From Planktothrix serta PCC 8927 (lineage in GTDB: Bacteria > Cyanobacteriota > Cyanobacteriia > Cyanobacteriales > Microcoleaceae): DNA of 63,515 bases. The notes under the pieces were generated by a model. It made no database searches and was not told the origin of the DNA. It saw only the letters and a program-made list of their open reading frames with translations. The position numbers and the translations under genes are program-made. Numbering within the stretch: the stretch's first letter is position 1; the number at the start of each line of letters is the position of its first letter. Shown piece by piece: positions 18,057 through 27,803 of this stretch. The stretch is taken from positions 32,194 through 95,708 of the forward strand of contig NZ_LR734885.1 of assembly GCF_900010725.2 (NCBI RefSeq), written 5' to 3'.

Positions 18057-18140
18057 ATGACTAACAAATTAGAATTTCAAGTATTTTTGGAATCTGCCCT
18101 GCTTTTCTTTGCTTTCCTATTGTTTTCCTTGCTTCTGTAG
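18057..18140 (+). CDS. Possible 27-residue single-helix membrane peptide
   Basis: ATG 18057 is preceded by a strong AGGAG (18044-18048) at 8-nt spacing. The peptide starts MTNKLEFQVFLES and then is almost wholly hydrophobic (Leu/Phe-rich) to the stop at 18140, which predicts one membrane helix. It does not match the small photosystem or cytochrome b6f subunits I know (PsbT, PsbM, PetN, PetL, PsaM). It converges with the STAND-WD40 gene, whose stop is only 15 bp further on. It could be chance, but the ribosome binding site and composition are notable. Confidence 0.4.
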   Translation: MTNKLEFQVFLESALLFFAFLLFSLLL

Positions 18141-18155
18141 ATGCAAGGGTAGATG

Positions 18156-21100
18156 TTACAGATGACAAAGGTGGCGATCGCTATTGCCAACTTTAGGATT
18201 TGTTCGTAGATAATTGTGAACCCAATCACAAGCACGATCAATCAGGTTATCCAAATCGAGATTCCACATAATTAAGGTTTTATCCCGACTTGCGGAAACC
18301 AAAACCTGACCATCGGGACTGAAACTAATCCCCATGATGCTATCTTGATGTCCGACTAAGGTTTTTAGTAATGTGCCATCGTGACAACTCCAGAGTTTAA
18401 CCGTGCTATCGTAACTGGCCGAAGCAATTAACTGACTGTCAGGACTAAACGCCACACTGGTAACACTATCACTCGATCCCTTTAACAGTGTTTTGAGATA
18501 ATTCCCCTCGCTATCCCACAATTTAACCGTGTTATCATATCCGGCGGAAGCGATCACTTGACCATCCGGGCTAAAACGGACACTGAGAACATAACCCTGA
18601 TCAGCCGGAATGGTTTTTAATAATTTTCCCTGATGATCCCAGAGTTTAATCATCCCGTCATCACTAGAGGTGACAATAACTTGACCATTCGGACTAAACA
18701 CAACACTATTAACCCAAGAATGATGTCCGATTAAAGTGTGTAATAATTCACCCTTTCGGCTCCACAATTTAACGGTTTTATCCTTACTGGCCGTCGCAAT
18801 TTGTTCTCCATCAGGACTAAAATTAATACTCATAATGCTATTATCATGAGCCATCCAACTCTTAAACAGTTGAATAGACTCAACGGAAACCCGTTTTTTC
18901 TGAAGGGGTAAGGGTGCTTTTCCATTAGAAACAGACCCAGGGAAACCCCGATAGAGCCATTTAAACAAAGCACCCTGACGTTGTTGTTGATTTTCTGAGT
19001 CAGCCCTGAGTTTCCACAATTTCACCGTGCGGTCATAGCCCGCCGTCGCTAAAAGTTCCCCATCAGGACTAAAACTCACCGTCGTCACCCGATCTTGATG
19101 CCCCGTTAACGTCGTCAGTAAGGCTCCTGTACGGCTCCACAATTTCACCGTCTTATCCTGACTCGCGGAGGCAAACATCTCCCCATTGGGGCTAAAACTC
19201 ACCCCTAAAACGCGATGTTGATGGCTGGTTAGGGTTTTTAGAGGAATTCGATCTAAACTCCACAGTTTCACCGCTTTGTCATAGCTGGAAGAAGCTAAAA
19301 TCTTGCCATCGGGGGAAAATTGAACATTCGTGACTTTATCCCCATGTCCTTGCCATTGTTTTAATAATGTTCCTTCCACCGTCCATAAATAAATATTCTT
19401 ATCGTCAGTAGAAGTGGCTAATAATTGGCTATCGGGAGAAAAACTGACCCCATACACTCTAGAGCTATCTCCCTTTAAGGTTTTTAAGAGTTGACCTCGA
19501 CGAGTCCACAGTTTCAGCGTTTGATCTGCTCCTACCGTTGCAATCAGTTTACCATTCGGAGAAAAACTCACCTTATAGACGGTTTGATCGGGGTCACGGG
19601 TATGATCTAAGCTGTGGAGCACTGTTCCATCTAATTGAATTAATTTTACTGTCCCATCCGCAATTGCGATCGCCAAAACTTGACCATCGGGACTAAAAGC
19701 CACGGACGTTAAAGCCTTCCTAGTCAGATAGAGAGTTCGTAATAATTTACCCCCTCGACTCCATAATTTTAGTCGATGATCTTCAGACACCGAAGCGATC
19801 AAACGGCCATCCGGTGAAAAGGTGACAGAGGAAACGGTTTTCCGATGGCCTGAAAGCGTGAGAGGCGTTATGGACACCGAGTTTGCAGATAAGGCTTCTA
19901 CAGGCCAGAGTTTAATCGTCCCATCTTGGGATGCGGAGGCCAATAATTGACTATCGGGACTGAAACTAATGTCGGTAACATTTCCGGTATGACCCACTAA
20001 CGTCCGCAGCAGTTGACCATCGGGTGTCCACAATTTCACGGTTTTATCGACACTTCCAGAAGCGATGTAATTTCCATCGGGACTAAAAGAGACATCCCAG
20101 ACCACATCCTGATGTCCTTCTAAACGGTTTTGTTCTCCAATTCCATATACCGACTGTTGCAATGTGGCTGCGATCCGCGTTTCCATGGTTTTCAATTCGG
20201 GACTCAGGGAAGTTGTCGCTTTTAAGTGTTGAAATTGTCGAGCCGCCCTTAAACTTTCCATTAAAGCATCGAATTTATATTGTGAGAAAAATAAGGCATC
20301 AGAAGAAGCAGTTAAAGTGGCTAAATCAGCCAGTTGCTTTTGTTGATCCGCCCGCCATTTTTGATCCGTGGCTACTTTTGTTGTAAAACCTAATAATAGA
20401 GCAACAACTATCGATACTCCTAACCATTGTTGTAAGCGTCGATTTCGTTGTAACAGTTGCTCTCGACTCATTTTTTCTAAGGCTTCTTCTGCTTTCCATT
20501 TTTCGGTTTGAGCTTGATGTAACCGTTGCTGAATCTCTTGCTGATGCTGTTTTTCTTGTATTGCATATCGTTGGCGAATGGGTAATACTAAATAATCATG
20601 TAACAGTTGATATCGATCTTCAGGTTCCTCCCGTCTCCTTAATAGCAAACCTGATTCTAAGATCACATCAATAAACGCTTCCGGCTCCTCCCTCTCTAGG
20701 ATATTTACTGTTGACTGTGTAGAGACGTTGTATGCAACGTCTCTACTGACTGTTGACTGTTGACTGTTGACAATTCCCTGATTACTATTTATTCCCTGTT
20801 CCCTGTTCCCTGTTCCCTGTTCCCTTCTAATTACTATAATTAATTCGGCTTTTGTTTTAATCGGACGAGTAAATTTTTCATCCGTTAGGGCAAATAAAAC
20901 TTCCCAAGCACTGTCTTCATTTTCTGGCCCACAGTCTTGAATTACCTGCTCAATGGAATGTTTAATTAATTCAGCTTTGGGGTTAATTCCTAATTGTTGA
21001 TAAGTCGCTAAGGTGGTAATTCCATATTCTCCTTCTTCCTGAAGTTGAGCACCTACGACTTGTAATTCTATCGGTCGCACTTCCTGATGTTCATCGGCTA

Positions 21101-23351
21101 AATCTGTCACTAAGGTATTAATTAAAGCGGGTTCTAATTTTAATTTAGCCCGTTGCGTTAAGCGTTCAATTACCGTTTTTGCTTCTTTTAAGGAAAAATC
21201 TCGCAAATGATAGCGGATTTTTTTATCCAAAATGTTATTATTAATAGCTTCTAAATTCAATAAACGATCCCATTCTAAGAGATGATGTAAATAATCTTCC
21301 CTCATAGAAAAAATTATTTTTACAAAGGGTAAATTTAAACAAATTTTCAAGAAATCATAGAATATTCTTCTTTGTTCTTGAGTTTGAGAGACAAAGAAAA
21401 ATTCTTCAAATTGATCAAAAATCAAAACAGTTAGTAAATTTCGTTCTGCATTTTGATCAAGTTGTTTTAACATAAAGGAAGAAAAATTGAGAATAAAATT
21501 ATCTGTTTCTCTGGGAGAACTACAGGGTTGAATTTCGGTGAGGGATGACGGTTGACGGTTGACTGTTCTTACGATTTCCTGTTTTAAATTCCGTTCTAAT
21601 TCCCTAGCCCAGTCCGTATAACTTTGAATTACAACGGGTAAACAATCTCTGGCACTAATCGCCGTATTCTTCAACGCCGGAACTAAACCCGCATTCACTA
21701 ACGAACTTTTGCCTACGCCAGAACGCCCATGAATAATAATCAATTTGTGATCATTGCGACTTAATCGATGCAGCAAATTCTGAATATCCTGTTTCCGACA
21801 AGATGCCATCATTTCTTCCGCAATGGTGACGATATTTTGGCTTGGGTTACGGTCGGGATTAATTGCTTGTTTAGGAGGTTGGAGTTGCGCCGCTCCAATA
21901 AATGCTCGAAACCCATATTGATGTTCGATCTCTCGTTGTTTTTTCTTGGTTCTAAAGGCTTGACGATATTGACCTTGTTGATAGTAAATTTGGCGTAATT
22001 CTGCCAAAATATCCAAATACAAATGCGGATTATATTCAGGTTCTATTTGAGAAAGAGCCAATTCTAATTGCTGTTTCGCCTGTTGCCATTCTCCCTGATG
22101 TTGATAACAGCGTGCTAATAATAATAAACATTGTCCTCGACTGGTTGTTCGTTTTAAATCGGGTAAAATTGTTAAAGCCAATTGTGCTAAAGCCAGAGCG
22201 CGATTCCATTCTGACCTTCGTAACGCGACCTCCGCCAGAAACCCATAGTCTTGAGCCAATTGGCTAGGGGTTCCATAAATCAGGTGCATTTTTAACCCAG
22301 AGAGGGCTAATTTTTGTAAGAGTTCCCATAATTGTAAGCGTTGGAAAACTTCACCCAAATGGGAGAGAACTCCGGCTACTAAATCAGGTCGTCCAGCTTG
22401 TTGAAAAATTTGCTGACTCTGCTCAAAATAGGTTCTGGCTTCTTCTAATAAAGTATTTGCGATCGCCGGATTTCGAGTAGCTTGAATACAATAGGTTAAA
22501 GCAATATGAAACAGAACAATTCCTTGACGGTTGATGCTGAAGCACCCCGCTTGTTTCTGAAGACCGACTTGTTGCAGAAAAGCTAAACTTTGTTGATAAT
22601 GTTGGCGAGCACTTTCGCTTTGGTCATTCCCATCACAATCTTGACCGAAAATAAACTGACGACAAGCTTCTAAATCTGAGTCTAACTCATAACCTCGATT
22701 GAGTAAATCTTGCCAATGCAGTTCCAGTTCTCGCCTGCGACTAGAACCCATAGCAAAATCACTCTTGAAACTAGGAGAGACTGAAGATTTAAACCCCTGT
22801 TGAGTTTCGGGTTCCCCATCTTTAATTTTTAGTTCTGCAAGGGTAAATAGGGTATTAGCTTGTAATTTTAAATAATCTAATAATTCACCCGTTGCTAATT
22901 CAAATTTAATGGTAGCCGCAGCCCAACTTTTAAAGTCGGGTGCTAAACGAATTAATTGTGTGGCTATATGATCAGTAATCCATAAAATTATCGGAAAATC
23001 AAATTGTTGGCGAAATTCATCCCGAACTTGATTGGTAGAACTGAGAAGTGTATCGAGATTTTCAACGGTTTCTAAACCTAAAATCATCACTGCTGAGGGA
23101 GAAGTTGTTTTAACGTATTCTGATAATATTGTATACAGCGTTGGGGTATGGGGAGATAGAATTAGAGGGTCAATGGGAATGTCAGAATCAACTTGTACAG
23201 CGTGAACAACTTGTTGTCTGAGTTGACTGGAATTGCATCGAACTAATACCAAGGAAAATTGTCCTTGAGACAAGGAAACGGAACGAACTAATCGCTTTAA
23301 ACCTCTTTGATTTACGGAGGCTACGGTTTGGGGATCAAATAGTCTATCCAT
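18156..23351 (-). CDS. STAND-type ATPase with TPRs and 14 WD40 repeats
   Basis: 1731 residues. Domain order: an N-terminal AAA-like segment without a P-loop (about 1-175; QFDFPIILWITDH, LAPDFKSWAAA), a TPR-like helical region (about 215-470), a STAND NTPase with Walker A GRSGVGKSS (about 541-549) and Walker B TVLIFDQFEEFF (about 640-651), a coiled coil and one hydrophobic segment (about 976-993), then 14 WD40 repeats (about 1078-1708) counted by FSPDG/FSPN motifs, enough for two seven-bladed propellers. STAND proteins are signal-dependent oligomerising switches, many in defence or cell-death pathways; the trigger here is unknown. Residues about 842-883 are encoded by an inserted repeat cluster. 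It lies downstream of the AAA ATPase gene on the same strand. Confidence 0.9.
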   Translation of the reverse strand: MDRLFDPQTVASVNQRGLKRLVRSVSLSQGQFSLVLVRCNSSQLRQQVVHAVQVDSDIPIDPLILSPHTPTLYTILSEYVKTTSPSAVMILGLETVENLDTLLSSTNQVRDEFRQQFDFPIILWITDHIATQLIRLAPDFKSWAAATIKFELATGELLDYLKLQANTLFTLAELKIKDGEPETQQGFKSSVSPSFKSDFAMGSSRRRELELHWQDLLNRGYELDSDLEACRQFIFGQDCDGNDQSESARQHYQQSLAFLQQVGLQKQAGCFSINRQGIVLFHIALTYCIQATRNPAIANTLLEEARTYFEQSQQIFQQAGRPDLVAGVLSHLGEVFQRLQLWELLQKLALSGLKMHLIYGTPSQLAQDYGFLAEVALRRSEWNRALALAQLALTILPDLKRTTSRGQCLLLLARCYQHQGEWQQAKQQLELALSQIEPEYNPHLYLDILAELRQIYYQQGQYRQAFRTKKKQREIEHQYGFRAFIGAAQLQPPKQAINPDRNPSQNIVTIAEEMMASCRKQDIQNLLHRLSRNDHKLIIIHGRSGVGKSSLVNAGLVPALKNTAISARDCLPVVIQSYTDWARELERNLKQEIVRTVNRQPSSLTEIQPCSSPRETDNFILNFSSFMLKQLDQNAERNLLTVLIFDQFEEFFFVSQTQEQRRIFYDFLKICLNLPFVKIIFSMREDYLHHLLEWDRLLNLEAINNNILDKKIRYHLRDFSLKEAKTVIERLTQRAKLKLEPALINTLVTDLADEHQEVRPIELQVVGAQLQEEGEYGITTLATYQQLGINPKAELIKHSIEQVIQDCGPENEDSAWEVLFALTDEKFTRPIKTKAELIIVIRREQGTGNREQGINSNQGIVNSQQSTVSRDVAYNVSTQSTVNILEREEPEAFIDVILESGLLLRRREEPEDRYQLLHDYLVLPIRQRYAIQEKQHQQEIQQRLHQAQTEKWKAEEALEKMSREQLLQRNRRLQQWLGVSIVVALLLGFTTKVATDQKWRADQQKQLADLATLTASSDALFFSQYKFDALMESLRAARQFQHLKATTSLSPELKTMETRIAATLQQSVYGIGEQNRLEGHQDVVWDVSFSPDGNYIASGSVDKTVKLWTPDGQLLRTLVGHTGNVTDISFSPDSQLLASASQDGTIKLWPVEALSANSVSITPLTLSGHRKTVSSVTFSPDGRLIASVSEDHRLKLWSRGGKLLRTLYLTRKALTSVAFSPDGQVLAIAIADGTVKLIQLDGTVLHSLDHTRDPDQTVYKVSFSPNGKLIATVGADQTLKLWTRRGQLLKTLKGDSSRVYGVSFSPDSQLLATSTDDKNIYLWTVEGTLLKQWQGHGDKVTNVQFSPDGKILASSSYDKAVKLWSLDRIPLKTLTSHQHRVLGVSFSPNGEMFASASQDKTVKLWSRTGALLTTLTGHQDRVTTVSFSPDGELLATAGYDRTVKLWKLRADSENQQQRQGALFKWLYRGFPGSVSNGKAPLPLQKKRVSVESIQLFKSWMAHDNSIMSINFSPDGEQIATASKDKTVKLWSRKGELLHTLIGHHSWVNSVVFSPNGQVIVTSSDDGMIKLWDHQGKLLKTIPADQGYVLSVRFSPDGQVIASAGYDNTVKLWDSEGNYLKTLLKGSSDSVTSVAFSPDSQLIASASYDSTVKLWSCHDGTLLKTLVGHQDSIMGISFSPDGQVLVSASRDKTLIMWNLDLDNLIDRACDWVHNYLRTNPKVGNSDRHLCHL
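20705..20827. repeat. Repeat cluster inserted in frame inside the STAND-WD40 gene
   Basis: It contains a 12-bp-arm palindrome (20719-20730 / 20735-20746), a TGACTGT-type heptamer run (about 20746-20772) and nearly five TTCCCTG heptamers (20792-20825). The same sequences occur in intergenic repeats elsewhere in this window. On the minus strand it reads EQGTGNREQG, then NSQQSTVSRDVAYNVSTQST, with no stop. It lies between the NTPase core and the coiled coil. Confidence 0.9.
21546..21566. repeat. Three TGACGGT-type heptamers inside the STAND gene
   Basis: tgacggt, tgacggt, tgactgt in tandem, read on the minus strand as part of VRTVNRQPSS between Walker A and Walker B. This is a second repeat incursion in the same gene. 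Confidence 0.75.
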
Positions 23352-23435
23352 TATGTAGATTGCACACTGAAGGTAAATATACTATATCAACACTCAATCC
23401 TCAATTCTGTCGGGAGTTGTACTCCTTCTCACTTT

Positions 23436-23868
23436 GTAGGGGCGGGTTTAGGGAGATAATTACTAATCATTAAAGCTGGTCTCGGAACCCGCCCCTACGG
23501 TTTAATTGTTGATTTTTTTCAACAACAAAATGTAGGGGCGGGTTCTGTAATTATCTTCAATTCTGAGCAATAATCTAACTAAACCCGCCCATCTTAAATG
23601 CGATCGCCTAAGAATAGAGAGGGCGGGTTCAGGGAGATAATTACTGATAATTAAAGATTGTCTCGGAACCCGCCCCTACGGTTTAATTGTTGATTTTTTT
23701 CAACAACAAAATGTAGGGGCGGGTTCTGTAATTATCTTCAATTCTGAGCAATAATCTGACTAAACCCGCCCCTCTAAAATGCGATCGCCTCAGAATAGAG
23801 GGCGGGTTTAGGGAGATAATTACTAATCATTAAAGCGGGTCTCGGAACCCGCCCCTACGGTTTAATTG
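23436..23868. repeat. Tandem 180-bp repeats with GTAGGGGCGGGTT ends
   Basis: The block ctcggaacccgcccctacgg recurs at 23481, 23662 and 23841, a period of about 180 bp and about 2.4 copies. Each unit carries gtaggggcgggtt and the inverted aacccgccccta, plus a central gttgatttttttcaac hairpin and a HIP1 site. It fills the 517-bp gap between the AAA ATPase stop and the STAND gene start, so the second gene's promoter or leader lies in or beside repeat DNA. Confidence 0.88.
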
Positions 23869-25167
23869 TTAATTATTGCTTTCTGTTAAAGCGGGATTAA
23901 TTCCAAACCAACGACCATCTTGATCCCGATATTCAAAAACAAACATACTTCGCAGTAAAGTTTGACATTCATCTTCTCCGGTCACTTTTTGAGTTTTTAC
24001 CACCCTTAACAATAATTCCCATTCTTCAGGGTTAATTGCTCCTAAAAGATCATCTCGATATTCTTGAATCACCTGCTCTAAACAGGAACGGGTGAAAGGG
24101 GGATCTTCTTGTTGTAAACAACTGTACATCAACATCAATAAACGTCGAATATGACCCCCACTAATTGAACACAAACGCTCCAAAGTTTTAGGACTATCAA
24201 ATAAAACAGAAATTCGAGATAAACGATCTTCCGGTGGAAGATCAGGAAATGCTCGCGCTAAAACCATTTGTTGTAATTTAATCATTCCACCGGGGTGATT
24301 TGTACCATCCCGCAGACGGACAGGAACCATCGGTAATACTTTAGGTTTGACCCCAAACCGACTAGAGAGTCGATCATAGTCATTAGAAAACATTAAAGTC
24401 AAAGGAATGGTAAAAACAACATGACAATTCAAGCGTTTGAGTTGTTCACCCCGATCAACAAACAGATATTCCGGTTGAGTTCTTCCCCAAGGTTTAGGAG
24501 AGTTATCAATCCGATCTAAATTATCAACGATGACGACAATTCCTTTTTTTCCTTTCGCCTGTAAAGCTATATTAGCTTTTTCTAAAAGTTCATCATTAAT
24601 CGCATCTAGGATACTACTGGTACGGGGTTCTAAATATTGCCGTAACTGTGAGCGTAATTTAGGGGAATCTTTCGTTTTTGCTGTAATTTTAGCAATTCCA
24701 ACGGATAATTCAGCCTCCGCAGAAAGTTGAATCGGTGTTTGCATTAACTCCGAAATTTCTGTAAATAAATTGGCAAAATATCCAGGTTTGAGACGAATTT
24801 GTTCCCCTTCCAAACTATCACTCACCTGACGAGCAATCATTAATAAAACATCGCTGATATCCACATCCGCCATATCGAGATTTTGAGAGGATTCAAAATA
24901 AACGACATGATATCCCTGGCGCTCTAACAAATCCTTAAGACGAAACAATTCTGTAGATTTCCCACATCCAATATGACCACTAAATAATTGACAGGTGGGT
25001 TCATCATGGGAGAGTAGGGTAATCGTTCGGCTCAGTTCTCGAATAATATCGCTACCCCGAATGGATGAAAAATCGATATAATATTTTCGATCTTCGGGGT
25101 TCGCCATGTCGATGGTCTTACTGGGATTACAGGCTTTATAAAATCTGCTTAAATCAAGCTCGATCAC
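23869..25167 (-). CDS. AAA/P-loop ATPase, probable partner of the STAND-WD40 protein
   Basis: 432 residues. Walker A GHIGCGKST is at 64-72 and Walker B IVVIVDNLD at about 210-218; ISGGHIRRLLMLM near residue 340 resembles the sensor/lid region of ORC/KAP-like AAA proteins. It starts at a GTG (25167; MIELDLSRFYKACNPSKTID); M21 is an alternative. There is no membrane helix. It is followed on the same strand, after 517 bp of repeats, by the STAND-WD40 gene. Similar 'regulatory ATPase plus WD40/TPR protein' neighbours occur in filamentous cyanobacteria, but I know of no demonstrated function. Confidence 0.82.
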   Translation of the reverse strand: MIELDLSRFYKACNPSKTIDMANPEDRKYYIDFSSIRGSDIIRELSRTITLLSHDEPTCQLFSGHIGCGKSTELFRLKDLLERQGYHVVYFESSQNLDMADVDISDVLLMIARQVSDSLEGEQIRLKPGYFANLFTEISELMQTPIQLSAEAELSVGIAKITAKTKDSPKLRSQLRQYLEPRTSSILDAINDELLEKANIALQAKGKKGIVVIVDNLDRIDNSPKPWGRTQPEYLFVDRGEQLKRLNCHVVFTIPLTLMFSNDYDRLSSRFGVKPKVLPMVPVRLRDGTNHPGGMIKLQQMVLARAFPDLPPEDRLSRISVLFDSPKTLERLCSISGGHIRRLLMLMYSCLQQEDPPFTRSCLEQVIQEYRDDLLGAINPEEWELLLRVVKTQKVTGEDECQTLLRSMFVFEYRDQDGRWFGINPALTESNN

Positions 25168-25505
25168 AATTAGACTCTTGACCTCTATATCAATTTAACG
25201 GATAACTTCTATATTAGTTTAGCGATATCATCGGTGTTTCAGGATGAGGGGGATCAGGGATAGGGGGGGAGAGGGAACACATAGATATAAAAAAGTTTAT
25301 CTGAATTTTCTGTGTAGAAATACGCAAATGTTTACGATTAAAAATACAATATCATTGAATTGATACGGAAATTTGTCCCCAAGATCAACCCGCCTTAACT
25401 CTCAACTGATTACAGGCAAAGCAACAGTGGATATGTTAGATTGTCTGCGAAACCATCAATGACCTAGAATCAAAAACTCAACTTCTGGCCTATGGGCAAT
25501 CAGCA
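25168..25505. other. Divergent promoter region, AAA ATPase / ftsQ
   Basis: 338 bp, AT-rich, with a short G-rich tract at about 25243-25275. No gene or repeat family was recognised. It should carry the ftsQ-ftsZ promoter and the AAA ATPase promoter. Confidence 0.5.
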
Positions 25506-26360
25506 ATGACCAATCTGGGATCTGTTTCAACGAATGAGTTAGGACGTCGCCGCCAGCAGTTACGACGTCAACGGCGCTTAAAATTAGTACAAGTGTTATA
25601 CCAAGCGATGGTTGTCAGTAGCTTGGCGGGGGGTTTATTTTGGCTGATTAATCAACCGATCTGGTTGATTCGCCAACCGGAACAATTGAAAGTTGAAGGT
25701 AATCAACTGTTATCGGATCAAGCTGTTCGTTCTTTATTACCCCTGTCCTATCCTCAATCTCTGTGGAAAATTCAACCCCAGGTCTTAGAAAAAACTTTAG
25801 AATCACGAGGTCAAATTGCTTCTGCTCATGTCACTCGCCAGTTATTTCCACCTAGTTTAACAATTAATATTCAAGAGCGACAACCGATTGCTGTGGCTTA
25901 TCCCCCCTCAAAAACTTCCCAGACTGGGGGAAATGACCAAATTGGCTGGTTAGATGCCACAGGGGATTGGATGCCTTTAGAGAACTATACCGAATTAGAA
26001 AAAACGAAACAATTACCTACCCTGAAAGTGATTGGAAATGTGAGTCAATATCATGCTTACTGGCCCCAAGTTTATCAAGCCATTAGTCGCAGTCCGATAA
26101 AAATCTTGGTAATCAATTGGGAAGATCCGAGTAATCTGATTCTTCAGACTGAAATGGGTACTGTTCATCTTGGCCCCTATAGTTCTAAATTCCCGGAACA
26201 GTTAAGGGTAATTGATCGGATGAGAAATGTCCCTCAACAATTAGATATCAGCCAGATCATGTATTTTGATCTGAAAAATCCCAGCCAACCTCTGGTACAG
26301 ATGCGACCGGAAACTACCGCCAAACGTACCTCCTCCGAGGAAGAGTCTACGTCTAACTAA
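25506..26360 (+). CDS. ftsQ: Cell division protein FtsQ
   Basis: 284 residues. A basic cytoplasmic start (RRRQQLRRQRRLK) is followed by one membrane helix (about 31-50), a POTRA domain (about 54-122: LKVEGNQLLSDQAVRSLLP, LTINIQERQPIAVAYP) and the FtsQ beta domain. It bridges early and late divisome proteins in the periplasm. It is upstream of ftsZ with a 128-bp gap, the order seen in many cyanobacteria. The sequence is divergent from E. coli FtsQ, so the call rests on architecture and position. Confidence 0.88.
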   Translation: MTNLGSVSTNELGRRRQQLRRQRRLKLVQVLYQAMVVSSLAGGLFWLINQPIWLIRQPEQLKVEGNQLLSDQAVRSLLPLSYPQSLWKIQPQVLEKTLESRGQIASAHVTRQLFPPSLTINIQERQPIAVAYPPSKTSQTGGNDQIGWLDATGDWMPLENYTELEKTKQLPTLKVIGNVSQYHAYWPQVYQAISRSPIKILVINWEDPSNLILQTEMGTVHLGPYSSKFPEQLRVIDRMRNVPQQLDISQIMYFDLKNPSQPLVQMRPETTAKRTSSEEESTSN

Positions 26361-26488
26361 CAGACGGCTTCCGGTGTAATCAATAACTGTCCCAAAAGAC
26401 TTGGTTTCTCGACCAACTTACCCTATAGTATTTGTGTTTCTTTGGTTTAAAGTAATAGAACCGTTATTCATCTACTCCCCCTATTAAA

Positions 26489-27769
26489 ATGACAGTTAAG
26501 AATAATCTGGGGTCTACCCAAGGCAATTCTGATGCTGAAGGAAAAGCGAATCCCTGGTTGACAGCCGATTCAGCTAATCCATTCCGTAGAAATGAACAAA
26601 TAATAGTTAACCCTAATAACGATTCTAAAGATATGCCCCGTGAAGACTCTTGGAGTGGCGATATTATTCCGAGCAATGCTGCAAGGATCAAGGTGATTGG
26701 TGTTGGTGGCAGTGGCGGTAACGCAGTTAACCGAATGATTGAGAGCCAGGTAACAGGTGTTGAGTTTTGGTCAGTGAATACCGATGCTCAAGCTTTAATC
26801 GTATCGAAAGCCCAAAAACGTCTACAAGTTGGTCAGAAATTAACCAGAGGGTTAGGGGCAGGTGGAAACCCCGCCATTGGTCAAAAAGCGGCGGAAGAGT
26901 CACGCGATGAAATTTGCCAAGCTTTAGAAGGGGCTGATTTGGTCTTTATTACCGCCGGGTTAGGGGGCGGAACTGGAACCGGAGGCGCTCCGGTGGTTGC
27001 GGAAATCGCAAAAGAGCTCGGGGCTTTAACCGTTGGGGTGGTGACTCGTCCGTTTATGTTTGAAGGCAAACGGCGCAATTCTCAAGCAGATGAAGGAATC
27101 GCGGCATTACAATCCTGTGTTGATACGTTAATTGTGATTCCGAATAATAAGTTATTAGAAGTGATTAACGAACAAATGCCCGTACAGGAAGCCTTTCGTT
27201 ATGCGGATGATGTGTTACGCCAAGGGGTACAGGGAATCTCGGATATTATTACGATTCCGGGATTAGTTAACGTGGATTTTGCCGATGTTCGGGCGGTAAT
27301 GGCCGATGCCGGGTCGGCATTATTGGGGATTGGCATTGGTTCGGGGAAATCCCGCGCCCGAGAAGCCGCCGTTGCTGCCATCGCCTCTCCCTTATTAGAA
27401 TCCTCCATTGATGGAGCCAAAGGGGTGGTGTTTAATATTACTGGCGGTACGGATTTAACTTTACATGAGGTGAATGCAGCAGCCGAAACCATCTATGAAG
27501 TCGTTGATCCCAACGCCAATATTATCTTTGGGGCTGTGATTGATGAACGGATGCAGGGAGAAGTAAAAATTACAGTAATTGCCACTGGCTTCTCTGGAGA
27601 CAATAAACAGGGTATTCCCGTCAACCGCTCCGTGAATGTACCTATGGGCAATATTCCGGTAATTTCGGCTCCAACCAACCCCAACCAACCCCCAACCCCA
27701 ACTAACCCCCCCCAACCCGGATTGGATATTCCTGACTTCCTCCGTCGGCGACGTCCTCCGAATCGTTAG
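26489..27769 (+). CDS. ftsZ: Cell division GTPase FtsZ
   Basis: 426 residues. The tubulin signature GGGTGTG (in [12 protein letters not shown]), the T7 loop [11 protein letters not shown] and the GTPase core [15 protein letters not shown] are present. The N-terminus carries an extension of about 60 residues, usual in cyanobacteria. A Pro/Asn-rich linker leads to the C-terminal peptide [10 protein letters not shown], which binds membrane anchors. FtsZ forms the cytokinetic ring. It follows ftsQ in the same direction. Confidence 0.97.
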   Translation: MTVKNNLGSTQGNSDAEGKANPWLTADSANPFRRNEQIIVNPNNDSKDMPREDSWSGDIIPSNAARIKVIGVGGSGGNAVNRMIESQVTGVEFWSVNTDAQALIVSKAQKRLQVGQKLTRGLGAGGNPAIGQKAAEESRDEICQALEGADLVFITAGLGGGTGTGGAPVVAEIAKELGALTVGVVTRPFMFEGKRRNSQADEGIAALQSCVDTLIVIPNNKLLEVINEQMPVQEAFRYADDVLRQGVQGISDIITIPGLVNVDFADVRAVMADAGSALLGIGIGSGKSRAREAAVAAIASPLLESSIDGAKGVVFNITGGTDLTLHEVNAAAETIYEVVDPNANIIFGAVIDERMQGEVKITVIATGFSGDNKQGIPVNRSVNVPMGNIPVISAPTNPNQPPTPTNPPQPGLDIPDFLRRRRPPNR

Positions 27770-27803
27770 AAAAGATCAGCAGAAGGGGGGAAGATAGCGG
27801 ACT

